The position numbers were made by a program, and so were the translations under genes. Shown piece by piece: positions 26,478 through 35,804 of a stretch of 64,000 nt of DNA. The notes under the pieces were generated by a model. The model was not told the origin of the DNA. It made no database searches and worked only from the letters and a program-made list of their open reading frames with translations. The stretch is from positions 5,518,001 to 5,582,000 of the forward strand of contig OZ252150.1 in NCBI GenBank assembly GCA_965248775.1. The letters are read 5' to 3'. This DNA is from JBHHUI01 sp965248775. GTDB lineage: Bacteria > Chloroflexota > Anaerolineae > Anaerolineales > JBHHUI01. The first letter of the stretch is position 1, and the number at the start of each line of letters is the position of its first letter.

Positions 26478-27656
26478 ATGGACGAGCATCAAGTCGACAA
26501 AAAGATCGAATGGCTTGACGATCAACGCAACAAGGACCGAAAGATCCTAAGTGTGCTTGAAGATCAAGTCTCCGATAATCAGGAAACATCTATAAGTTCC
26601 GCGCGCCGCTTAGAGAAGATGGAAAGCGACCTGACCGAGTTTCGCGCATTGGTCCTCAGCCGGATCGAGCAATTGGAAAATGTTTTTTCACCGATCCCAG
26701 AAGAAATAAATCGCATAGCCGATGCCCAGACCCGGCAGTCGGAGTCTGCGCGTGAATCAAGCCGCGTGGGACAGATCGAGCAGGAAGGAATCACGCGTGC
26801 CCTTGCCAATCTGCGTAAATCGGCAGAGTTGGTGCCGCGACTGCTAGAAGAAATGAAGGCGCGGAAGGATGAAGAGAATCGCCTGAGCCGAACGGCTAAT
26901 ACTTTGGAAAGAAAGATCGAATCCGCGCTGGAAGCGATCAACGTCCGTGATCAGACGATTATCAAAGTTCAGGAAGGGTATCGCAAAGATGCGAAACGCT
27001 TGGCTGATATACAATCAGACATGACCGATGTGCGCCGGCGCTCTGATGAACATAATGGCAAACTGGCTGTCATTGAAGATATTACAGGCCGTACTGAGAG
27101 ACGCGTTAGTGAATTCGCTGCTTTAGAAAATGATCGCCGTCTCTCGCAAAATACTTGGATCGAACAGCAAACTATCGCGCAGGCGGAACGTGATCGTAAA
27201 TGGGAAGAAATTCAAACTGAATCAAATTCCTTCAATACGCGCGCCGACGAGTACGCTGAGAATATGCGGGCCTACCAGGATACGCACCGTGAAATGGTCA
27301 AGGCGCTCGATACGTTCTATGAAAACCTTGAACGCATTGACCGGCGTATCAGTGAGACGATGGAAGTGCAGCGTCTCTCTGAAGAACGCTTCCGCCAGGA
27401 TTGGAATGCCTTCTTGGCCGACGACCAGAAGAAATGGACAACGCACATGCTCTTGCGCGACGAGCAGTGGCGTGAGAATGAACGACAGGTGGGGAAGATT
27501 CTCGAGCGACTCTCCGGTGTGGAAGCGGACATCGCCGACATCGAAGAATCCCTCCGTGACAAACATTATTCCGAACAAGCCCGTATGCAAGCTCTCTATA
27601 ACTGGGTCCGAGAATCAATGGCCGAATTTGACGAGTCTTTGACCAAAGTGCGCTGA
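26478..27656 (+). CDS. long coiled-coil protein upstream of selB, unknown function
   Basis: The 392-residue protein is almost entirely charged helix with heptad patterns (IEWLDDQRNKDRKILSVLEDQ, RRLEKMESDLTEFRALVLSRIEQLE). It has no signal peptide or membrane segment. AAGGA lies eight bases before the ATG. Its TGA shares one base with the ATG of selB, so translation is probably coupled. I do not recognise a family; a structural or scaffold role is only a guess. Confidence 0.75.
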   Translation: MDEHQVDKKIEWLDDQRNKDRKILSVLEDQVSDNQETSISSARRLEKMESDLTEFRALVLSRIEQLENVFSPIPEEINRIADAQTRQSESARESSRVGQIEQEGITRALANLRKSAELVPRLLEEMKARKDEENRLSRTANTLERKIESALEAINVRDQTIIKVQEGYRKDAKRLADIQSDMTDVRRRSDEHNGKLAVIEDITGRTERRVSEFAALENDRRLSQNTWIEQQTIAQAERDRKWEEIQTESNSFNTRADEYAENMRAYQDTHREMVKALDTFYENLERIDRRISETMEVQRLSEERFRQDWNAFLADDQKKWTTHMLLRDEQWRENERQVGKILERLSGVEADIADIEESLRDKHYSEQARMQALYNWVRESMAEFDESLTKVR

Positions 27657-29563
27657 TGCGCGTCATCTGTACGGCCGGCCATGTGGACCATGGCAAGAGC
27701 ACGCTTGTAGAGGCCCTCACTGGAATTCACCCCGATAGATTAAAAAAAGAACGCGAGCGCGAGATGACGATCGATCTCGGCTTTGCCTGGTTAACGCTGC
27801 CTGATGGTGAGTCTGTGGGCATCGTGGATGTACCCGGGCATCGCGACTTCATCGAAAATATGCTGGCCGGAGTCGGCGGGGTAGATGCTGCGCTCCTGGT
27901 CATTGCTGCCGATGAAGGTGTTATGCCGCAGACTCAGGAGCACCTGGCAATCCTGGACTTGTTACAAGTGCCTGCCGGTGTGGTTGCGCTCACCAAAGCA
28001 GACTTGGCCGAAGATGAAGAATGGCTGGCTCTGGTCGCCGAAGAAGTGTCTATAGCATTGGAGGGTACGACGATGGGCGCTGCTCCCATCGTACCCGTGT
28101 CAGCCACCAAAGGGGAGGGGCTCTCTGATGTGCTCGCCGCCTTATCGGAATGTCTGGCGCAGCGCCCGCAACGACCCGATCTGGGACAACCACGTTTACC
28201 GGTCGATCGGGTCTTTACCATCGCCGGCTTCGGCACAGTAGTGACCGGCACGCTCGTGGACGGTAGCCTGAACGTTGGTGACGAACTCGCGATTCTGCCG
28301 GAAGATAAGAAGGCTCGCATTCGTGGGCTCCAGACTCACAAAACCAAGTTGGAGACAGCCCAGCCGGGCAGCCGAGTCGCCGTCAACCTGACGGGTGTAG
28401 ACAAATCAGAAGTGATTCGAGGGCAAGTCCTGGCAAAGCCCGGCACGCTGAAAGCGTCGAAGCTTGTTGATGTGCATTTCCGACATCTGGGCGAAGCGCA
28501 TGGTACGCGCCCACTCAAACACGACGCGGAAATAAAATTCTTCGTGGGTGCTGCAGAAGTCATGGGACGTGTGCGTGGGCTGAGTCACCGCGCGCTGCCT
28601 CCGGGCGAAGAAGGTTGGCTCCAACTCTCTTTGTATGAGCCGATCGCTGTCGCCAAAGGAGACCGATTTATTTTGCGGCGACCCTCGCCGCCGGCGACTA
28701 TCGGTGGCGGTATTGTGGTTGAGCCGCGACCAAGTCGGCGCCACAAGTTGAACGATCCAAAGGTCCTCGCCAGACTCGAAACACTCGCACAGGGTACACC
28801 GGGGGAGATATTGTTACAGGCTCTCAGTTCGCGAGGCGTGGAGGTGTTCTCGGCAGCAGTTCAACGAGCCGGCTTAGATGATGCGGATGCTGTACATGCG
28901 GTCGAAGAACTAACGGAAGTTGGATCGTTGCTCTCGTTGAAAGGAGAAGTTTCTACTCTGCATCCGCGGTCAAAGACGCTGGTGATGAGCAGGGCCGACT
29001 GGAATGAATTCATCAGCCATGCGACCAGTCTGTTGAAGGCATATCACAACGACCAACCATTGCGCCCTGGGATGTCACGCGAGGAACTTAAGAGTCGTCT
29101 GGCGTATCAAACAAAGACATTTAACCTGCTCATTGCACGTGCTCTGAATGAAGGGCAATTTTTTGCCGGCAAGGCAACCGTTCGCATGCCTGCACATCAA
29201 GTGAAGTTTACTGCCAACCAGGAGCAGCAGGTTGAGAATTTGCTGGCCGAGTTTGCGCGCCAACCGTATAACACACCTTCTCGAAAAGACGTGATCGCAA
29301 GCGTGGGCGAGGATGTATTAGCGGCGCTGTTAGAGCAGGAACGATTGGTGGCCGTTGCCCCGCAGGTGTTGCTCGCGGGGGAGACCTACGAATCGATGGT
29401 GGCCCGTATCCGCACGGAACTCGCGGACGGCAAATCACTTACGGTTGCCCAAGTTCGCGACTTGTTCGGTACAACCCGGAAGTATGCGCTGGCGATGATG
29501 GAGCATTTGGATACTGTGGGTGTCACAGTTCGACGCGGGGATGAGCGTGTTTTAATTCGTTAG
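27656..29563 (+). CDS. selB: selenocysteine-specific elongation factor SelB
   Basis: A GTPase of 635 residues. GHVDHGKST (residues 8-16), DVPGHRDFIENMLAG and TKAD are the G motifs, followed by two EF-Tu-like barrel domains and a C-terminal winged-helix array (about 370-635) that binds the SECIS hairpin in mRNA. It delivers Sec-tRNA to UGA codons. selA, selD and the Sec tRNA are not in the window, and no selenoprotein was recognised. Start and stop are clear. Confidence 0.95.
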   Translation: MRVICTAGHVDHGKSTLVEALTGIHPDRLKKEREREMTIDLGFAWLTLPDGESVGIVDVPGHRDFIENMLAGVGGVDAALLVIAADEGVMPQTQEHLAILDLLQVPAGVVALTKADLAEDEEWLALVAEEVSIALEGTTMGAAPIVPVSATKGEGLSDVLAALSECLAQRPQRPDLGQPRLPVDRVFTIAGFGTVVTGTLVDGSLNVGDELAILPEDKKARIRGLQTHKTKLETAQPGSRVAVNLTGVDKSEVIRGQVLAKPGTLKASKLVDVHFRHLGEAHGTRPLKHDAEIKFFVGAAEVMGRVRGLSHRALPPGEEGWLQLSLYEPIAVAKGDRFILRRPSPPATIGGGIVVEPRPSRRHKLNDPKVLARLETLAQGTPGEILLQALSSRGVEVFSAAVQRAGLDDADAVHAVEELTEVGSLLSLKGEVSTLHPRSKTLVMSRADWNEFISHATSLLKAYHNDQPLRPGMSREELKSRLAYQTKTFNLLIARALNEGQFFAGKATVRMPAHQVKFTANQEQQVENLLAEFARQPYNTPSRKDVIASVGEDVLAALLEQERLVAVAPQVLLAGETYESMVARIRTELADGKSLTVAQVRDLFGTTRKYALAMMEHLDTVGVTVRRGDERVLIR

Positions 29564-29645
29564 GGGTATTTACCGCAGAGTTATCGAAACAGCCTGAGGA
29601 GAGCTGAGCGGTGTTAGGCACAACCCGCTGGGAATGCCAGTATCC

Positions 29646-31256
29646 TTAAGCCAACTCCGGATTTCGATACTTCCACTCTCCGCCGACCATCGTACCCATA
29701 ACTTCTGTATTATTTATTTCCATCGGATCACATTCGTAAATATCTTGGTCGAGCACGACAAGGTCCGCCAGTCGGCCAGGTGTAAGTGCGCCAAGTCTGT
29801 CTTCCATATAGGCGGCAAACGCCGGCCCGGCAGTGTATGCTCGCACAGCTTCGTCTACGGTTAAGCGTTGTTCTGGATACCAGCCCTCCGGTTCGGGAGA
29901 GCCATCGGGCCGACGGCGTGTGACAGCCGCGTGAATACCGGTGAGCGGGCCGATGGGTTCCACTGGCGCATCGCTGCCGAAGGCGAGTACAGCCCCGGCC
30001 TCCAGTTGTGTGCGCCAGGCGTATGCCCCTGCGCTGCGTGGCCCCCAATATAGATCGGACATTTCATAATCTGAAGTGGCGTGGATAGGTTGCATCGAGG
30101 CAATCACCTGCAGCTTTCCGAGGCGAGTATAGTCGTCGGGATGCAATATCTGGACATGCTCTGCGCGGTGACGGCGCGAGTCGACCGCATCTCCGCGTTC
30201 TGCTTCTTCCTCCCGGACGGCCGCATACACGTCCAGAAGGTCGTGGTTTGCGCGATCCCCGATCGCATGGACTGTCATCGACAGCCCGTTTGCGCTTGCA
30301 CGACTGGCGTATTCGTATAGCTCTTCTTTGTCCGTGACTTCCATTCCGTAATTGTCAGGTTCGCCTTCGTAAGGGGCCAGCATTGTGGCGGTGCGGGGGC
30401 CCAGCGCGCCATCCACGAATACTTTGATATTCCCGATGCGTAACCATTCGTCACCCAAGCCGGAGCGCAAACCCAATCCGACAACCTGATCGAGATGTGC
30501 CACAGGGATGTTCTTCACAATACGCAGACCCAACGTACCTTGGTGGCGTAACTGTTGGAATGCAATGAAGGCCGTCCGTCCGTCATAATCGTGAATACCC
30601 GTAAGTCCAAGCTTCCAGGCTGTTTCCTGCGCCCCAACCATCGACCGTGCGACTTCTTCCGGCGTCACCCGCGGTATTACGGCGGTAATCAGGTTCGAAG
30701 CCTGCTCGAATAACACTCCATTTGGTGCGCCTGACTCATCGCGGCCAATAGACCCTCCTTCCGGTTCAGGGGAGGCGGCGGTGATGTTGGCTGACTGTAG
30801 CGCTGCAGAATTGACCCAACTCATGTGCAGAGATTGGGCTGTGAGATACACCGGGTTGTCCGGGGCGACAGCATCTAGGTCAGCGGCAGAAGGGAATTCA
30901 CCTTCCCAGGCCATCTGATTCCAACCATGCCCCAAGAGCCATTCGCTTGGGGTGAGTGTGGCAACCCGCGCAGCAACCGCATCCAGGGCAGCTTGTTTGT
31001 TTTGCAGGCGCACATTCAATTGCCGCCCGGCGAGGGCGTAGTTCTGAAAATGACAGTGTGCATCAGTCAGGCCGGGGAGGACAAGTCGTCCGGCTAGGTC
31101 GAGCACATTCGTCGCGGGACCGGCTAGCGCTTTCAATTCCACGGCATCCCCAGCTGCGACGATCTCCGAACCACGAATGGCGAGCGCTGAAACCACGCCA
31201 AGTTCAGCAGCCTGGGTGTGTATTTTTCCGTTGATGAGAAGTATGTCCGCATGCAT
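29646..31256 (-). CDS. amidohydrolase, YtcJ-like
   Basis: The 536-residue product starts at MHADILLINGKIHT, the usual start of this family and 2 bp after the upstream stop. It belongs to the Amidohydro_3 group: LPGLTDAHCHFQNYA gives the metal-binding H-x-H, with further ligands in VHAIGDRAN, RHRAEHVQ and FGSDAPVEPIGP. Substrates in this group are amides or N-acyl compounds; the exact one is unknown. It is downstream of, and translationally close to, an M24 peptidase gene, which suggests a small-peptide or amide catabolic operon. Confidence 0.87.
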   Translation of the reverse strand: MHADILLINGKIHTQAAELGVVSALAIRGSEIVAAGDAVELKALAGPATNVLDLAGRLVLPGLTDAHCHFQNYALAGRQLNVRLQNKQAALDAVAARVATLTPSEWLLGHGWNQMAWEGEFPSAADLDAVAPDNPVYLTAQSLHMSWVNSAALQSANITAASPEPEGGSIGRDESGAPNGVLFEQASNLITAVIPRVTPEEVARSMVGAQETAWKLGLTGIHDYDGRTAFIAFQQLRHQGTLGLRIVKNIPVAHLDQVVGLGLRSGLGDEWLRIGNIKVFVDGALGPRTATMLAPYEGEPDNYGMEVTDKEELYEYASRASANGLSMTVHAIGDRANHDLLDVYAAVREEEAERGDAVDSRRHRAEHVQILHPDDYTRLGKLQVIASMQPIHATSDYEMSDLYWGPRSAGAYAWRTQLEAGAVLAFGSDAPVEPIGPLTGIHAAVTRRRPDGSPEPEGWYPEQRLTVDEAVRAYTAGPAFAAYMEDRLGALTPGRLADLVVLDQDIYECDPMEINNTEVMGTMVGGEWKYRNPELA

Positions 31257-31258
31257 TG

Positions 31259-32458
31259 TCAATTTACCAACCATAGTTGTTTCTGGGGCTTGCTCAGCCA
31301 CTCAATACCGCTCTCTGTTACGAGTACGTTTTCTTCGAGATAGATATAACCGCGCCCCATGACGAAAACGCCTAATTCAATTGCAAAGCAATTGCCGACT
31401 TCCAAGATGCCATACGGCGTGTTGCCATAACGATCCCAGCGCGGGCCGAGGGTGGTGGCACCGTCGTGAGCGCTCCGTCCGATATGATGCCCGAAGGCAT
31501 GCATATATTCCGGGAAGCCTTGTGCGATCATGTACGCGCGGGCGGCGGCGTCCACTTCCCAGCCGTGCACACCGGGCCGCATGGCCTCTGCACCGGCCAG
31601 CAGTGCGCCGCGTGCAACTTTCCAGGCATGACGTACCTCCTCCGGCGGACGGCGTTCGTCCTGCTCGAGTAAGTACCAATTACGCTGCAGGTCGCTACAA
31701 TAATCGTCTTGCAGGACCCCGAAATCAAAATGCAACAAGTGACCACGTTTTGTACGCAGTTTCCCGGGTCCGGCATGACCGATGGCAGTATCAGGGCCTG
31801 TATTCACGGCCGGACAGAAGTCTCGATCCCAGGCTGTTCCCAAGTTGAGTTCGCGCACGCGTTCGTGCAACTTGCTCGCAAGTTGTTGTTCAGTTTGACC
31901 AGTTTTGATCTCTTTTCCGATTTCTCGGTAGAGTTTTTCTGTGGTACGAATGGCGCGTCGGATGCGGGCAATTTCACTCGCGGTTTTCTGTCCGCGCAGT
32001 GAGTTTAGAAATGCCTCGGCGGACTCGACGTTCTTGGCGAAGCCGGCTTCCGAAAGTATTCCCATCAGGAGTGCATGCATGCCGTGTGTGAGTCCATCGG
32101 CGGCCGGGTCACCCTCTGACGTATTGATTGCAATTCGCTTGGGTTTGGCTTTATTGATTGCAGCTATCAGAGCGGGGCGGATCGATTCGTCGTATGGAAT
32201 GATCTCGGAGTAGGCCCCCTTGCGCTTTAGGTTCTCTATATCGTAGCGACCGACCACCGCGATACGATCGCCTTTGCGGGTGATTAGAAAGGCGGATTGC
32301 CAGACCATGTCGAACGGACAGACCAGTGGGAAGGAGGGATCGCGCATCAGCATGGTCTCGCGCACGAACGTGATCCAGAGATCAATCTTATGCTCTTTGA
32401 GTAGTTGTGCTGCCTGGTCGAGTTTTTCTGAAAGGAGTTGTGGGTTCGTGGGAGCCAT
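31259..32458 (-). CDS. M24 family metallopeptidase (Xaa-Pro aminopeptidase-like)
   Basis: The 399-residue protein has a creatinase-type N-terminal domain and a C-terminal pita-bread domain. Metal ligands are visible in HFDFGVLQDDYCSDLQR (two Asp), HAFGHHIG (His), FAIELGVF (Glu) and YLEENVLV (Glu). It removes N-terminal residues preceding proline, or acts on related small amides. It is the first gene of a pair with the amidohydrolase. Confidence 0.88.
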   Translation of the reverse strand: MAPTNPQLLSEKLDQAAQLLKEHKIDLWITFVRETMLMRDPSFPLVCPFDMVWQSAFLITRKGDRIAVVGRYDIENLKRKGAYSEIIPYDESIRPALIAAINKAKPKRIAINTSEGDPAADGLTHGMHALLMGILSEAGFAKNVESAEAFLNSLRGQKTASEIARIRRAIRTTEKLYREIGKEIKTGQTEQQLASKLHERVRELNLGTAWDRDFCPAVNTGPDTAIGHAGPGKLRTKRGHLLHFDFGVLQDDYCSDLQRNWYLLEQDERRPPEEVRHAWKVARGALLAGAEAMRPGVHGWEVDAAARAYMIAQGFPEYMHAFGHHIGRSAHDGATTLGPRWDRYGNTPYGILEVGNCFAIELGVFVMGRGYIYLEENVLVTESGIEWLSKPQKQLWLVN

Positions 32459-32498
32459 GGCGCCTCTTTAGGGCTCGGGGGGAAAATTAGGGATGTGT

Positions 32499-33353
32499 TT
32501 AGAGGTCGAGCAGTCGTTCGCTAAGTGTCTCCAGTTCTTCATCAGAATAGAAGTGGATTACGATAGTTCCCTTCCCCTCTTTGTTACGTTTGAGATTTAC
32601 TTTCGTGCCCATAGAATCTCGAAAGCGGCTTTCGAGGTCTTTTTCTTCCGGCGATTGTTGCACTGCTGCTGCCTTGGATGTTTTCTCCCCCGACATCTTG
32701 CGCACCAGTTCTTCTGTCTGACGTACACTCAAGCCGTTTTTATTGATCGTTTCAAGCACAGCCAACTGCGCTTGCGCGCGCCGTAATCTGAGCAGCGCGC
32801 GTGCATGCCCTTCGCTTATTTCGCCTCTGCTTAGCGCTTGCTGTACCTGCTTCGATAGTTTTAGCAACCGCAGCGTATTGCTCACGGTTGTACGCTGTTT
32901 CCCTACTCGTTGTGCAATCTCGTCGTGGGAGAGATCGAACTCATCGGCCAGGGTTTGAAAGGCAACAGCGGACTCGAGCGGATTCAAATCGGTCCGTTGG
33001 ATGTTCTCAACAAGTGCAAGCTCGAGCAGTTCTCGATTGGTGGCTGCCTCCCGCACAACTGTCGGTACCACGCGCAGCCCCACTTTCTTCGCGGCTTGTA
33101 AGCGGCGCTCACCTGCAATGAGCAGGTATTTATCTCCTTTGGAACGGGTCACGATCAGTGGCTGGATCACACCGTGCTCGCGGATCGAATCCGCGAGTTC
33201 AGCCAATTGAGTCGGGTCTATCTTCGAACGTGGCTGACGCGGATTGCGCATGATAGCGCTTACCGGAATCTCGCTGACGCCACGAGCATTAATCGCCGTA
33301 CCCGCAGGAATGAGAGCGTCCAGCCCGCGCCCCAGGCCGCGTTTTTTAGCCAT
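32499..33353 (-). CDS. parB: chromosome partitioning protein ParB
   Basis: The 284-residue protein has the N-terminal nuclease-like CTP-binding domain with NPRQPR and GERRLQAAK, then a helix-turn-helix (LSHDEIAQRVGKQRTTVSNTLRLL) and a C-terminal dimer domain. It binds parS and slides as a clamp, working with the adjacent ParA in origin segregation. No parS site was noticed by eye in the window. Confidence 0.96.
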   Translation of the reverse strand: MAKKRGLGRGLDALIPAGTAINARGVSEIPVSAIMRNPRQPRSKIDPTQLAELADSIREHGVIQPLIVTRSKGDKYLLIAGERRLQAAKKVGLRVVPTVVREAATNRELLELALVENIQRTDLNPLESAVAFQTLADEFDLSHDEIAQRVGKQRTTVSNTLRLLKLSKQVQQALSRGEISEGHARALLRLRRAQAQLAVLETINKNGLSVRQTEELVRKMSGEKTSKAAAVQQSPEEKDLESRFRDSMGTKVNLKRNKEGKGTIVIHFYSDEELETLSERLLDL

Positions 33354-33364
33354 TAGGAATCCCC

Positions 33365-34147
33365 TTAAGCAGCTGCCGCCTGCAAATCATCGCCTGCCAG
33401 AATTTCACGAGCTACACCCAGGTAGGCATGTGCCCCCGGCGAGCGTGGGTCATATGCCAGAATCGGGAGCCCATGCGAGGGTGCTTCGGCAAGGCGGATG
33501 TTACGCGGCACAATAGTTTCAAATACCTGATCCGGGAAATGGCGACGTACTTCTTCGATCACTTGCTTGCCTAAATTGGCCCGCGCTTCCAGCATCGTCA
33601 TCAACAAACCCCGAATAGAGAGGGTTGGATTGAGCGTTCGGCGCACTCGTTCGATAGTGTCAATCAGTTGGCCCAGCCCTTCCAATGCCAGATACTCGCA
33701 TTGTACCGGGATGATGACAGCTTGCGCCGCAACGAGGCCATTGAGAGTCAACAATCCCAGCGAAGGCGGACAGTCGATCAATATATAGTCGTACTTTTGC
33801 GTGCGAACAAGTGCATCTCGTAGGCGGTTCTCCCGACCGGGCAAATCGACTAGTTCGATTTCAGCACCCGCAAGCGCCGGCGAACCGGGCAAAAGAGTGA
33901 TTTTCAGGCGCGAACTGTGGAGCGTGTTCTCCTGCAAGTTGGCCGTTTCATCAATGAGAACAGTATACGTGCCGCCCTCAACGGTCTGTTTATCAATACC
34001 GAGGCAGGAAGTTGCATTTGCCTGTGAATCCAAGTCCACCAACAAGACACGTTTCCCGCTCGCAGCCAGATATGCTGCGATATTGATGGCGGTGGTGGTC
34101 TTGCCGACGCCACCTTTCTGGTTCACGAGAGCGTAGATATGAGTCAC
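33365..34147 (-). CDS. parA: chromosome partitioning ATPase ParA (Soj)
   Basis: A 260-residue deviant-Walker ATPase. NQKGGVGKTTTAIN (residues 9-22) is the P-loop, with DLDSQANAT and LIDCPPSLGLL. It lies 11 bp before parB and 5 bp after the PfkB gene, in the origin-proximal operon. A second, divergent ParA lies at 38962. Confidence 0.96.
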   Translation of the reverse strand: MTHIYALVNQKGGVGKTTTAINIAAYLAASGKRVLLVDLDSQANATSCLGIDKQTVEGGTYTVLIDETANLQENTLHSSRLKITLLPGSPALAGAEIELVDLPGRENRLRDALVRTQKYDYILIDCPPSLGLLTLNGLVAAQAVIIPVQCEYLALEGLGQLIDTIERVRRTLNPTLSIRGLLMTMLEARANLGKQVIEEVRRHFPDQVFETIVPRNIRLAEAPSHGLPILAYDPRSPGAHAYLGVAREILAGDDLQAAAA

Positions 34148-34152
34148 TGAAA

Positions 34153-35010
34153 TTATAATCCAACGAGAGAATGCGCTGCTTCAATTTCGCTTTGCAGCGG
34201 CCAACTATCCATTCCACTGCGCGTGAGCGAGGCAGTAGCGAGTTTAATCGCAGAACGACCTGCGGTGAGAACATCGTCAAGCTCTCGGAAGCGAATGAAG
34301 AATGCGGCTGCGAACAGGTCTCCCGCCCCAGTGGCATCAACGACTTCCACATGGGGTGCGGAAAGCTGGTGGCTCTCACCGTCTACAAAAAAGGTCGCTC
34401 CTTCATCTGCTTGTGTGACGACCAAAATGTTGGTTCGCGCAGCCCATTCCCGGGCAAGATTCCAGTCGTTTTCAATGTCCTCTATGCTGATGACTGTCGC
34501 ATCGGCGAGTGGCAATACTTCAGCGGCAGCCTTCCACTCTGCGCGCGAAACGAGTCCTGTTGCGTCCCACTTGCGCAACCAACCTTGCGGGGTTAGACCG
34601 ACAAATGAGTCTCTCATTTGACCCAAAAGTTGCAAATCGATCTCATCGACAAGCGGTGCGAGGTGAACAATCGGAGTATCAAGCCATTCGACTGGAATGT
34701 CGCTCGCCTTTATTCTTTTGGCGCAGTGATGCAAATACTGCGTCCTCCTGTCGTCGGAGTAGCGATTCTCAAAAGTCGTACTGATCGGTGCTTCCAGACA
34801 GACGATCTCGATCCCATCCAGCGGGCTGAGGTCTGCCTCTGGCCCGGCCGAAGTGACAATTCCTGTCTTCCAGCCTAATGCCCGGGCCGTACCACCAGCA
34901 TATGAGACAGTGCCGCCAAGATGGCGGCCACCGTCCTTATCCAGGTCTTGGGTAATGTGTCCGATCAGCAGATAATCGACGGGGGAAAGCTGGGCCGATT
35001 GTGCTGTCAC
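34153..35010 (-). CDS. PfkB-family carbohydrate kinase
   Basis: A ribokinase-fold protein of 285 residues. VDATGAGDLFAAAFFIRF (about residues 226-243) is the PfkB signature with the catalytic Asp and anion hole; GGTVSYAGGTARALGW is the substrate-side glycine region. The substrate cannot be deduced. It sits between jag and parA. Confidence 0.87.
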   Translation of the reverse strand: MTAQSAQLSPVDYLLIGHITQDLDKDGGRHLGGTVSYAGGTARALGWKTGIVTSAGPEADLSPLDGIEIVCLEAPISTTFENRYSDDRRTQYLHHCAKRIKASDIPVEWLDTPIVHLAPLVDEIDLQLLGQMRDSFVGLTPQGWLRKWDATGLVSRAEWKAAAEVLPLADATVISIEDIENDWNLAREWAARTNILVVTQADEGATFFVDGESHQLSAPHVEVVDATGAGDLFAAAFFIRFRELDDVLTAGRSAIKLATASLTRSGMDSWPLQSEIEAAHSLVGL

Positions 35011-35106
35011 GCGCGAATTATACCAACGGGTCTTACGGAAATTTGCAGTCTTACTCTTGCCCAGGCGGCTGTTGAGGTGTTCGGTCAGAGGTTTTGTGAT
35101 GTTCGA

Positions 35107-35778
35107 TCATTCGTTCGGGATAATTGTTACTTTGCGACTACTGCCTTCACCAACGCTCTCCGTGTGGACATCCGCGTTGTCGCGCAGGGCGATGTGCACC
35201 TGCCAGCGCTCGTTAGCAGGCATGGGTTCTAGAGTCACAGTCGTGCTGCTTTGGACAGCCTGTTGTGCCATGCGCTGTGCCATCTGGTTGAGTTGCGCTT
35301 CACGGCGACTGCGGAATCCCTCAACATCGACGAGCAGGTTGACCGCACGAGCAAGCTGGCGCGCAACGATTACTCGAACGAGATATTGGAGAGCGCTGAG
35401 TGTTTCCCCGCGTCTGCCGATCAAGATGCCGAGGTCTTGCCCCTCGATATCGAGAATGATCGGCGGGTCGCGATCCGAGTCCTCACTCTCCCCCATGCGT
35501 GCCTGCACCTGGACTGGAATCTGCATGCGCTCCAGAATTTCCTCCAGGACTTCGCGCGCGAAGGACATCTCCAACGATTCTTCGACTTCTTCTTCCTCGG
35601 CTTCCTCGACCCGCAAGAGAACGCGCACGCGGGCTTCTCGCCCGGCCTCGGGATCGCCTATGTCGAGAACTTCCACTTCGATCTGGTCAGCCGACACATT
35701 CAGCTCGGCCTGCGCCCGAGCGACTGCTTCGTCGACGTCCGGTGCGATGATTTCAAGACTGGTGCGTTGTTGGCTCAT
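35107..35778 (-). CDS. jag: Jag/KhpB RNA-binding protein
   Basis: The 223-residue protein has an N-terminal Jag-type segment (ARAQAELNVSADQIEVEVLD), a KH domain with ILIGRRGETLSALQYLV and an R3H-like C-terminus (ERWQVHIALRDN...VHTESVGEGSSRKVTI). It is an RNA chaperone-like regulator of cell elongation, regularly encoded next to yidC, as here (26 bp away). Confidence 0.92.
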   Translation of the reverse strand: MSQQRTSLEIIAPDVDEAVARAQAELNVSADQIEVEVLDIGDPEAGREARVRVLLRVEEAEEEEVEESLEMSFAREVLEEILERMQIPVQVQARMGESEDSDRDPPIILDIEGQDLGILIGRRGETLSALQYLVRVIVARQLARAVNLLVDVEGFRSRREAQLNQMAQRMAQQAVQSSTTVTLEPMPANERWQVHIALRDNADVHTESVGEGSSRKVTIIPNE

Positions 35779-35804
35779 ATCAATATTCGATTTTAAGGAT
35801 TGGA

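Noticed and set aside
29564..29645. Sec tRNA gene downstream of selB
   Set aside because: The 82-bp gap is too short and does not form the long acceptor and variable arms.
32460..35100. parS sites around parAB
   Set aside because: No match to the usual TGTTTCACGTGAAACA palindrome was noticed by eye.
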